Assembly: GCA_024408695.1 (NCBI GenBank)
Contig: JAKSUU010000017.1
Span: 1 to 11,328, forward strand
Direction: 5' to 3'
Source: Coriobacteriales bacterium
GTDB lineage: Bacteria; Actinomycetota; Coriobacteriia; Coriobacteriales; QAMH01
DNA: 11,328 nucleotides
The stretch's first letter is position 1; each line of letters starts with the position of its first letter. Both the position numbers and the translations under genes were made by a program. Positions 6,073 to 11,328 of this stretch are shown in pieces. The notes below the pieces were generated by a model that saw nothing but the letters and a program-made list of their open reading frames with translations, had not been told where the DNA came from and searched no databases.

Positions 6073-6725
6073 TAATCAGCGCACTAAAGTGCGAAAGCAT
6101 ATTTGAAGGGACTTTTATTTGTGGAGTAGGAGCTAAGCGACTTCCGGATTTTAAAGGTGTAGATTATCTTATCAATATTGGCATCTGTGCCGGCGAGCAA
6201 ATTGGCGAGCTTTACGAAATCAATGCTATAAACGGTAGATATTTTCCAGATTGTTTTGGTGATTTCAAACGCGCGCAACTAACTACTGTAGACCAGATGG
6301 CGAGCAAAATCGCACCTGGCATACTTTACGACATGGAGTCCGCAACCATCTACAAGCGCGCGTGCAAGTGCCTCGGTCCTCATCAAATGCATTTTTTGAA
6401 AGTTGTATCAGACAACGGCCAAGAAGTCACCGACAAAAATTATGTTCAAGTTTTGATAAAAAGGCACAAAACAGAAATTGAGGATTATATTACCAAACTT
6501 TCCAAAGTTGCACCCCTTGCATCTCGTGCACCCCTCGCGCCAGATCTAGACTTATCACAATTTAGATTAACGGCTACCATGCGTGAGCGCCACCTACAGC
6601 AACTAAAATATGCACATTTAATAGGCGTCGATATAAGCGACTTTCTTAGTCCTAATATGAACAAAAAAGAATGCCAGCATGCGCTAGAAAAAATTGATGA
6701 ATTTTTGCTAAGGGCCTGTTTATAA
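6063..6725 (+). CDS. nucleoside phosphorylase/MTA-SAH nucleosidase-like protein, compact N-terminus, helical C-terminal extension
   Basis: This 220-residue protein is of the purine nucleoside phosphorylase/MTAN type. Seen are a first strand MALIISALKCE (E11, equivalent to the catalytic Glu near the MTAN N-terminus), the strand FICGVGAKR, LINIGICAG (nucleoside/phosphate-site strand), YDMESATIY with the ribose-binding Glu, and LKVVSDNGQ with the catalytic Asp. Only about 22 residues separate ALKCES from DYLINIG, against roughly 60 in E. coli MTAN, so the N-terminal region is shortened though the key residues remain. From about residue 150 a linker with repeated APLA(S/P) leads into a charged helical tail. 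SD GGAGA lies six bases before the ATG. The substrate is not proven; MTA, SAH or 5'-deoxyadenosine are family substrates, and 5'-deoxyadenosine would suit the SplB-like partner. Confidence 0.8.
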   Translation: MALIISALKCESIFEGTFICGVGAKRLPDFKGVDYLINIGICAGEQIGELYEINAINGRYFPDCFGDFKRAQLTTVDQMASKIAPGILYDMESATIYKRACKCLGPHQMHFLKVVSDNGQEVTDKNYVQVLIKRHKTEIEDYITKLSKVAPLASRAPLAPDLDLSQFRLTATMRERHLQQLKYAHLIGVDISDFLSPNMNKKECQHALEKIDEFLLRACL

Positions 6726-6730
6726 ATTTT

Positions 6731-6758
6731 TTGCTTATTAATTTATAAGTGATATACT
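6731..6758 (+). promoter_or_regulatory. predicted promoter of the zinc-ribbon membrane protein gene
   Basis: TTGCTT (6731-6736) and TATACT (6753-6758) are 16 bases apart, six bases after the nucleosidase stop. The -10 box covers an upstream in-frame ATG at 6749, which argues for the start at 6794. Confidence 0.55.
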
Positions 6759-6793
6759 TGATTAAAAATTTTAGTAAGATAAGGAGAATCTTT

Positions 6794-7879
6794 ATGTCAA
6801 AGATTTGTTCCAAATGTGGAAAAGATTTATCCACGAACGAAGTATTTTGTAATGTATGTGGGAACAAAGTTGCTAGATCTTCGTTATTGTCTTCAACTAG
6901 CGTTTTGTTTGATTCATCGGCCAAAATTGCTAAGAAAAAGAGCAAGATGTTAACAATAATTGCACTTTCTTGCGTACTGGTTTTAACTCTTTTTGTATGT
7001 TCAGCTTGTTCGTTGTCAAAAGATGCAGACAACAATAAAGTTAATACAGAAAAAAATGCTGATGATAAAAAAGCAGACAATAGACAAGTAGTTACAAAAT
7101 TTGAACTTAGTTCAGATGCTATTGGTAAACACATTTATAGTTTTTCTTACAGTGATAAGGGGAATTTACAATCTATATCATTTGAAAGTGAGGATGGCTC
7201 TAGCGAATTGTCGAATTTTAGTGAATATGATGAAGACGGCTTACCTCATAGAATAGTAGTTCCCGATATATACACAATTAACGGAAGACCTTCAATAAAT
7301 CATTACGAATTAGCGGATTCTACAGAAAAAGACAGTAAAGGTCGCATTCAAAAAGTTTTATACAACGGATTTGCTGGCTATGTAATAAAGAGTGGTTGGA
7401 ATATTTCTTATTCATTTTCTTATTATGAAAATAATTGCATTAAATCCATAATTATTGATGATTCTATGTCAAATTCCATGGGAAGCAAAGATATTACAAA
7501 GACTACAACATTTGTTATGAATTTTAATGAAGACGGATATTTAACCGATTCTCAAAAATTGTTAAAGGGTGACGGCGAAAATTCGAATGACAAACATACC
7601 TATGATTACAAAATGGAGGATTCGAAAGTCGAATCTATTGTTGCAACCCCTGTTGGAAGCGAAGCATACAAAAAAGATATTAGTTTTAGCTATGACAAAG
7701 ACTTAGATTTATATCCTGTAAGTGCAAGTTATAATTATCCTAGTTTATATCAAGCTTCTATTAGTTATACCAAAGCATCTGACGATGTTGTATTTACAAA
7801 AGCTTTAAATGATTGCTTGTCAAAGAATATAACTACTTTAGTTTCTTCGGAGCCTGAATTTTTGCCCATGATTTTTTAA
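6794..7879 (+). CDS. zinc-ribbon, single-span membrane protein with repetitive beta-rich outer domain
   Basis: The protein has 361 residues and starts at ATG 6794, behind SD AAGGAGA (6781-6787). Residues 3-24 are a zinc ribbon with C5-x2-C8 and C19-x2-C22 (KICSKCGK, FCNVCGNK). After a basic stretch (AKIAKKKSKM) comes one hydrophobic segment at about 52-72, so the ribbon should be cytoplasmic and the rest outside. Residues 74-100 are a charged linker. The outer part contains about six short units of the type (S/T)(Y/F)x(Y/F)(D/E)xxGxLxxI, for example YSFSYSDKGNLQSI and FVMNFNEDGYL, which resemble weak YD-type repeats. No enzyme motif is visible. Codons are AT-rich. It is probably a single gene; the function is unknown, perhaps envelope sensing or surface interaction. 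Confidence 0.8.
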   Translation: MSKICSKCGKDLSTNEVFCNVCGNKVARSSLLSSTSVLFDSSAKIAKKKSKMLTIIALSCVLVLTLFVCSACSLSKDADNNKVNTEKNADDKKADNRQVVTKFELSSDAIGKHIYSFSYSDKGNLQSISFESEDGSSELSNFSEYDEDGLPHRIVVPDIYTINGRPSINHYELADSTEKDSKGRIQKVLYNGFAGYVIKSGWNISYSFSYYENNCIKSIIIDDSMSNSMGSKDITKTTTFVMNFNEDGYLTDSQKLLKGDGENSNDKHTYDYKMEDSKVESIVATPVGSEAYKKDISFSYDKDLDLYPVSASYNYPSLYQASISYTKASDDVVFTKALNDCLSKNITTLVSSEPEFLPMIF

Positions 7880-7976
7880 CGCACAATGCTTCTTCTTTGA
7901 TTATTTCTAGATGATAGTTTTTTTGATTTTAATTTACAATTTTTTCGTAAAGTTTTTTGAAAAATTATTTTTAAGT

Positions 7977-7982
7977 TATAAT
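7977..7982 (+). promoter_or_regulatory. predicted -10 box of tRNA-Asp
   Basis: A perfect TATAAT lies 17 bases before the tRNA 5' end, with only a weak T-rich -35 region about 17 bases further up. The preceding spacer (7880-7976) is very AT-rich and shows no gene. Confidence 0.5.
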
Positions 7983-7999
7983 TATTTTTACACTTTTAA

Positions 8000-8077
8000 G
8001 GGGTGTTAGCTCAGTTGGTTTAGAGCGCTGGCCTGTCACGCCAGAGGTCGCGAGTTCGAGTCTCGTACATCCCGCCA
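8000..8077 (+). tRNA. tRNA-Asp (anticodon GTC)
   Basis: The cloverleaf folds fully. The acceptor stem is GGGGTGT (8000-8006) with ACATCCC (8067-8073). The D-arm is GCTC/GAGC, and the anticodon stem CTGGC/GCCAG encloses the loop CTGTCAC with anticodon GTC at 8035-8037. The T-arm is GCGAG/CTCGT with loop TTCGAGT. The discriminator is G (8074) and the 3' CCA is encoded (8075-8077). It is a lone tRNA between two unrelated AT-rich regions. Confidence 0.98.
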
Positions 8078-8190
8078 CCTTCTTTCCCTTTTCTCTTATT
8101 TTTACTTTTATTTATATTCATATATGTTAAAATATCCTTGCTCTAAAATGGTTTTTTTAGTCGATTTGTTTATCTTAGTTATTAGGGTTT

Positions 8191-9189
8191 ATGAAAATTA
8201 AAAACTCAAAAATATTTGTTTGGTTAAAAAGCAAGTTTTCCAAACGCCGTCCTGCGTTTGCTAAGGCTTATCCAAGTGATACTTACATTGAGGACTTACA
8301 TAAGGCAACTAAAAGTTCAAAAACTTGGGTAAAGGTTTTACCTTTCGTAATCGCCATTTGTGTATGCGCAGATTTTGCACTTGTAAGTGATACATTTGCC
8401 TATTATTTTGATGCTGGTTTTGATACCGCTGAACCGGGTTTTTTAGATTATCTGTTTCTTTATGCTGAGAAATATGCAATTCCAGCTGCTCTTGTTATTG
8501 CTTATTTAGCTGTTGGTTTTGTTGCAGGAAAGCACTTTGCGGAATATAAAGCACTAGGTAGCAAAAAAGCTGTTTTATTTACAATAATTTTATTAGCTCT
8601 AGAGATTGTAGTTTTAGTTTTTATCGGTTTAGTCCGATATCTTGGGATTCTAAATCAAGAAATTGATAAAGCGGCAACTGGTGGACTCGCATATGTATTT
8701 ATGCCTTTTGTTTTGCAAGCATGGGCATTTGGAGATAAAGGCGGTGGATCGGGGAGTTCGACCTCTATCGATACAAGCGCAAGTTCGTCAGGATCAAACA
8801 TGGTTAGCGATACTGCAACTTTTGTTTTTGATCAGCAAGCATTTATGTGGACAATGGCCTTGTGTATCATAATGTTTTTAGGTGCGTTTTTGGGCTTTTT
8901 GTATTCTTATTACACTTACGATGCATTTAGTGCGAGAAAAAAAGAAATTGCTACGCAGTTTTTACCAGCAGATAAGGCAATTTTTGAAAATACTTTTAAT
9001 TCCGTTGCTTTTAATAAGACAAAAAATTCTACCTATGAATATGAGGAAAATCTTTTAGATCAAAAAGCATCACAGCAATCTTTTATTGTTACTAAGCTTG
9101 CAGTTCAATTAAATGGTATTGTGGATCCTGCGGATGCTTACGATTTTGAAAATATTAGTAAAGTGGTTAGTTCTCAAAATGGAATTTAA
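8191..9189 (+). CDS. uncharacterised five-span membrane protein with Gly/Ser linker
   Basis: The protein has 332 residues. A basic cytosolic N-terminus (residues 1-47) is followed by hydrophobic segments at about 48-67, 95-115, 127-149, 164-180 and 217-241. Between the fourth and fifth lies a Gly/Ser/Thr-rich, low-complexity stretch (about 183-206). The C-terminal 90 residues are soluble and acidic to neutral, with no motif recognised. It does not show MotA/ExbB or permease signatures. The start ATG has a weak SD (TAGGG, 8182-8186). The stop lies 19 bases before the lipoprotein start, so the two are probably co-transcribed. The region 8078-8190 before it is T-rich without a convincing terminator or promoter. 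No family is recognised; a structural or channel-like partner of the lipoprotein is an inference. Confidence 0.75.
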   Translation: MKIKNSKIFVWLKSKFSKRRPAFAKAYPSDTYIEDLHKATKSSKTWVKVLPFVIAICVCADFALVSDTFAYYFDAGFDTAEPGFLDYLFLYAEKYAIPAALVIAYLAVGFVAGKHFAEYKALGSKKAVLFTIILLALEIVVLVFIGLVRYLGILNQEIDKAATGGLAYVFMPFVLQAWAFGDKGGGSGSSTSIDTSASSSGSNMVSDTATFVFDQQAFMWTMALCIIMFLGAFLGFLYSYYTYDAFSARKKEIATQFLPADKAIFENTFNSVAFNKTKNSTYEYEENLLDQKASQQSFIVTKLAVQLNGIVDPADAYDFENISKVVSSQNGI

Positions 9190-9208
9190 GTTTGGGAGAT
9201 GGTTTATT

Positions 9209-10345
9209 ATGAAAGCATTTTTTAAAATCTTTGTTCTTACGCTTATTACAGTGATTTGTTTCGGTCTGTTTGGATGTGGAGAGTCTTCAGATTCTGGTGG
9301 TGGAAATAAGATCGATAAGGACATCGGAGATATTGTTTTTGTACATGCAACTAGAAACAATCAAGCTTTAGATATTACGCAAGTTGACGGTCTTTCAAAT
9401 TATTTAGAGTACGCTTTAACTAACCAAGGCAGCATTAATTGCGTATGTTTAGATGGCCAACCCAAGTCTGCTTCAATTGAAGCAGATTCAAAAAATGAAC
9501 AGAAAAAAGTCGCAGAGATTAAGAAGAAAATGAATAATTTTGATTGGTCGGCAGAAGATCCAGAAACAGATATTTTATCCGCGGTTCTTTTGGCCGATAA
9601 GCTTCTAGGTACTGGTACTGCCAAATCTGGCAAAAAAACTGTTGTCATAGTAGATTCTGGAATTTCAACAAAGGGAAATATTAATTTCATGGAACCAAAA
9701 ACAAATAATTATCTATATGCACCAAAGTTGTTTTTTGAAGGTTTAAAGACACAAGGCGCTTTAATTAAGCTAGATAATATTCAAAAAGTTGTTTGGTTTG
9801 GAATGGGCAATGTTGCAGACCCTCAAAAACTAGATGACAATGGCAAGCAAGGACAAATTTCGTCCTTACAAGCTTTTTATCAAGAAATGTTTAACTCTGT
9901 TGGCGTTGAAGATGTTAGTTTTGAGTCAGTAAATTCTTCATCTGTTTCATCTGATAATTTGCCAAAAGTTTCAGTTGCTTCTTTGCCAAAGTATATAACA
10001 AAAGACAACGCTTTAACAAAATCTGAAGGCGATTCTGCGCTCAAATTTGATTTTGGTACGAGTGACTTAAGTGACCCAACTGCTGCTAATGAAGAATTAC
10101 AGTTTTTAATTAATCAAATGCTCGAAAATAAAGGTATATCTTACATAATAGAAGGTTATACAGATGCTGTAGGCAGCGAAGAAAGCAATTTAGTATTATC
10201 ACAGCAACGCGCAGATAGCATAAAAAGTATTTTCACCAGTGCTGGTATTAGCGAAGACAGGATTGAGGCTATTGGAAAGGGCATCAATCCAGATACAAAT
10301 TTAAGCGACGATCAAATGCGCTGTGTTGTCATAAAGCAGAAATAA
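9209..10345 (+). CDS. OmpA-domain lipoprotein with possible vWA-like N-terminal domain
   Basis: The protein has 378 residues. The ATG at 9209 is chosen because it gives a clean lipoprotein signal: MKAFFKIF, a hydrophobic core, and lipobox LFGC with Cys23. GGGAG (9194-9198) lies upstream. An in-frame ATG at 9113 would overlap the previous gene. After a Ser/Gly linker, residues about 38-235 alternate strands and helices (DIVFVHAT, DILSAVLLADKLL, KTVVIVDSGIST, KVVWFGMGN), recalling a vWA-like fold without an intact DxSxS at the first strand. Residues about 277-378 are an OmpA-type peptidoglycan-binding domain, with GYTDAVGS (D319) and LSQQRADSI (R334) keeping the two residues that bind diaminopimelate in known domains, then IEAIGKG. 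It is likely anchored outside the membrane and grips the wall. It shares an operon with the membrane protein upstream. Confidence 0.85.
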   Translation: MKAFFKIFVLTLITVICFGLFGCGESSDSGGGNKIDKDIGDIVFVHATRNNQALDITQVDGLSNYLEYALTNQGSINCVCLDGQPKSASIEADSKNEQKKVAEIKKKMNNFDWSAEDPETDILSAVLLADKLLGTGTAKSGKKTVVIVDSGISTKGNINFMEPKTNNYLYAPKLFFEGLKTQGALIKLDNIQKVVWFGMGNVADPQKLDDNGKQGQISSLQAFYQEMFNSVGVEDVSFESVNSSSVSSDNLPKVSVASLPKYITKDNALTKSEGDSALKFDFGTSDLSDPTAANEELQFLINQMLENKGISYIIEGYTDAVGSEESNLVLSQQRADSIKSIFTSAGISEDRIEAIGKGINPDTNLSDDQMRCVVIKQK

Positions 10346-10357
10346 TTTTCTACCAGT

Positions 10358-10930
10358 TTGAATTCTCAAGTAGAAAATAACACAAACATTGATCGTCACG
10401 AGCTATTTTTTCCTAAGGACGTAAGTATTTTTGTTCGTATGCATTTGTGGATGCGTGGGTACTTAGACGGCCTATTGGGCAAAGCAATGTGTTCTGATAG
10501 AAAGGGATACATAACATCTAATTATTGTAAGATACTTGCCATAAAAGCCGATAAACGCTTAATAGCTGAATGGGAAGAATGCAATGGTTTAATGTTTAAA
10601 ATTAGACCATCATTAGAAATTGCTCGTAGAGAATATTACCATTATCAACGCGAGCTTGAGTCTTTAGATGAGCTTAAAGATACGCTTATCGATAAGGGAA
10701 ATAATGGTTATAAAGGAGATGAATTTGTAAGCCAACATTTAGTCACGAAGAGAAAGCATTACAGAATGTATTCTGCAAAAAAAGATTACTTTACTCAACG
10801 TCAACTTATCTGTGATAAATCAAATGCTTGTCTACAAAATATGAGTATTATGTTGGCTGATTATCAAGATGCTAAAGATATTACAGAAACTCATGACAGT
10901 TTAATTAGACATGATTTCATTAGGCGTTGA
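10358..10930 (+). CDS. uncharacterised basic, helix-rich soluble protein
   Basis: The protein has 190 residues, read from TTG at 10358, 12 bases after the lipoprotein stop, which suggests coupling. No clear SD is visible; the first ATG is at 10439 (28th codon) and would shorten it. It has no signal peptide or membrane segment. It contains charged helical stretches (RREYYHYQRELESLDELKDTL, about 94-114; the segment after 130 is Lys/Arg/Tyr-rich) that could form a short coiled coil. No known domain is recognised. After its TGA (10928-10930) the same frame stays open for 49 more codons to TAA at 11078, so the true C-terminus may be longer or the gene may be disrupted. It lies between the lipoprotein and another basic protein, so it is probably a cytosolic member of the same system. 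Confidence 0.65.
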   Translation: MNSQVENNTNIDRHELFFPKDVSIFVRMHLWMRGYLDGLLGKAMCSDRKGYITSNYCKILAIKADKRLIAEWEECNGLMFKIRPSLEIARREYYHYQRELESLDELKDTLIDKGNNGYKGDEFVSQHLVTKRKHYRMYSAKKDYFTQRQLICDKSNACLQNMSIMLADYQDAKDITETHDSLIRHDFIRR

Positions 10931-11080
10931 TCCGTCTATGCCCGTGGTGCTTCAAGACATCTACCGGTGCGGCCTTGCTATATAAATGATAAAGCCTTAT
11001 CTAATAAAATGAAATTAGAAAATGAGAGGTATTTTTCTTTATATTTTGAAGAAGCCGCTCGTGTTGCTTGTTCTGGTTAA
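10911..11080 (+). other. tightly overlapping mini-frames, possible frameshifted small gene
   Basis: ATG 10911 opens a 24-codon frame (MISLGVDPSMPVVLQDIYRCG and a short tail) overlapping the preceding gene by 20 bases and ending at TAA 10983-10985. ATG 10986 follows at once (eight codons), and its TGA overlaps ATG 11009, which opens a 23-codon frame (MKLENERYFS to ARVACSG) ending at 11080. None has an SD. A single shift near 10980 would join the first and last frames into one protein of about 57 residues, so a broken or error-containing small gene is likely. Bases 10931-10978 are more GC-rich than their surroundings. Confidence 0.35.
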
Positions 11081-11095
11081 GGGAGTTTTAGCTTT

Positions 11096-11328
11096 ATGTT
11101 TTTTAGAAGAAGAAAAAAGAAAAAAGAGCAAGAGGCTCAAAACATGCCCTATGATCAGATGTATGGTTTTCAATCTACATCTAATTATCGTAGTAGCGAA
11201 GTTAATTATTACAGGCCTTCAGATCAGCAAAACTCGAAGTTACAAAATCTTGAATTAGAGGCTTTGTTTGGGGCATCAGCTTTCGATTTAGCCAATTTGG
11301 TTCCTAAACATTTGAATGTATCCATTTC
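11096..11328 (+). CDS. start of an uncharacterised protein, cut by the right window edge
   Basis: From ATG 11096 the frame is open to the last base (77 codons). SD AAGGGAG lies at 11079-11085, ten bases upstream. The N-terminus is strongly basic (MFFRRRKKKKEQEAQ), followed by a Gln/Asn/Ser/Tyr-rich stretch (about residues 16-50) and then a more ordered segment (LQNLELEALFGASAFDLANLVP). No membrane segment or known motif is seen in this part. This frame is preferred over an overlapping one at 11022-11258 because it has an SD and more natural composition. It is probably the next gene of the same cluster. Confidence 0.6.
   Translation, partial: MFFRRRKKKKEQEAQNMPYDQMYGFQSTSNYRSSEVNYYRPSDQQNSKLQNLELEALFGASAFDLANLVPKHLNVSI

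Larger units (their letters stand above)
5930..6078 (+). repeat. three identical 16-bp stop/start overlap repeats (ATGGCACTAATAATCA)
   Basis: The 16-mer occurs exactly at 5930, 5995 and 6063, with offsets of 65 and 68 bases. In every copy, bases 1-3 are a start codon and bases 8-10 (TAA) are the stop of the upstream frame, which ends in Trp-His. Each copy is preceded by an SD at 6-9 bases: AAAAGG (5917-5922), AGAAGG (5980-5985) and GGAGA (6052-6056). The arrangement links the SplB-like gene, two mini-cistrons and the nucleosidase-like gene by termination-reinitiation overlaps. Confidence 0.9.

Noticed and set aside
7938..7966. AT-only inverted repeat before tRNA-Asp as a terminator
   Set aside because: AATTTTTTC and GAAAAATT pair only with a bulge and have no GC, so the hairpin would be too weak to terminate.
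8191..10345. Zorya-type ZorA/ZorB defence pair
   Set aside because: The membrane protein lacks MotA-like signatures, and the OmpA-domain protein is a lipoprotein and not a transmembrane ZorB.
11022..11258. Plus-strand 78-codon frame starting MRGIFLYIL
   Set aside because: It overlaps the frame at 11096, which has an SD and continues to the window edge. Its Leu/Ile/Lys-rich product reads like a shifted translation.
1..11328. CRISPR array, rRNA, transposase or integrase genes
   Set aside because: No regularly spaced repeat-spacer array, rRNA sequence, or recombinase motif was seen on either strand.

Overview
The window looks like a chromosomal segment of an AT-rich bacterium. Non-sporulating Atopobium-like Coriobacteriia (Actinomycetota) are my best guess, from the GroES/GroEL protein style (GroEL ends in a Met/Gly-rich GGMM tail), the AT-rich coding style and the SplB-like/nucleosidase pair. 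A low-GC Firmicute cannot be excluded from sequence reading alone.

Layout. (1) 1-1275: tsaD (tRNA t6A37 synthesis), whose frame is open through the left edge and carries an in-frame 38-bp duplication. A REP-like hairpin repeat lies inside its N-terminal extension and another lies just after its stop. (2) 1387-3552: a groES-groEL operon with a good sigma70-type promoter. groEL has an in-frame TAA at codon 10 but is otherwise intact. A long nested hairpin with a T-run follows and probably terminates transcription. (3) 3639-4805, minus strand: an SLC13/ArsB-type ion-transporter permease, divergent from the next operon. (4) 4903-6725: an operon encoding a SplB-like radical SAM protein and a nucleoside phosphorylase/MTA-SAH-nucleosidase-like enzyme. 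Three 23-bp tandem repeats precede it. Its two large genes are joined by three copies of a 16-bp sequence in which each stop codon overlaps the next start, creating two mini-cistrons of 24 and 25 codons. (5) 6731-7879: its own promoter and a zinc-ribbon, single-span membrane protein with a repetitive beta-rich outer domain. (6) 8000-8077: tRNA-Asp(GTC) with encoded CCA. (7) 8191-11328: a compact run of unfamiliar genes on the plus strand: a five-span membrane protein, an OmpA-domain lipoprotein with a possible vWA-like region, a basic soluble protein, a messy stretch of overlapping mini-frames, and the start of another gene cut by the window edge.

How they work together. TsaD and GroES/GroEL are housekeeping functions. 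In the SplB-like/nucleosidase pair, a radical SAM enzyme sits beside an enzyme family that degrades SAM-derived nucleosides. The mini-cistrons between them look like a stepwise translational-coupling device. The cluster after the tRNA-Asp gene looks like an undescribed cell-envelope assembly: an integral membrane protein, a peptidoglycan-binding lipoprotein and cytosolic partners. It could lie on an element inserted next to the tRNA gene, but no att duplicate or integrase is visible here.
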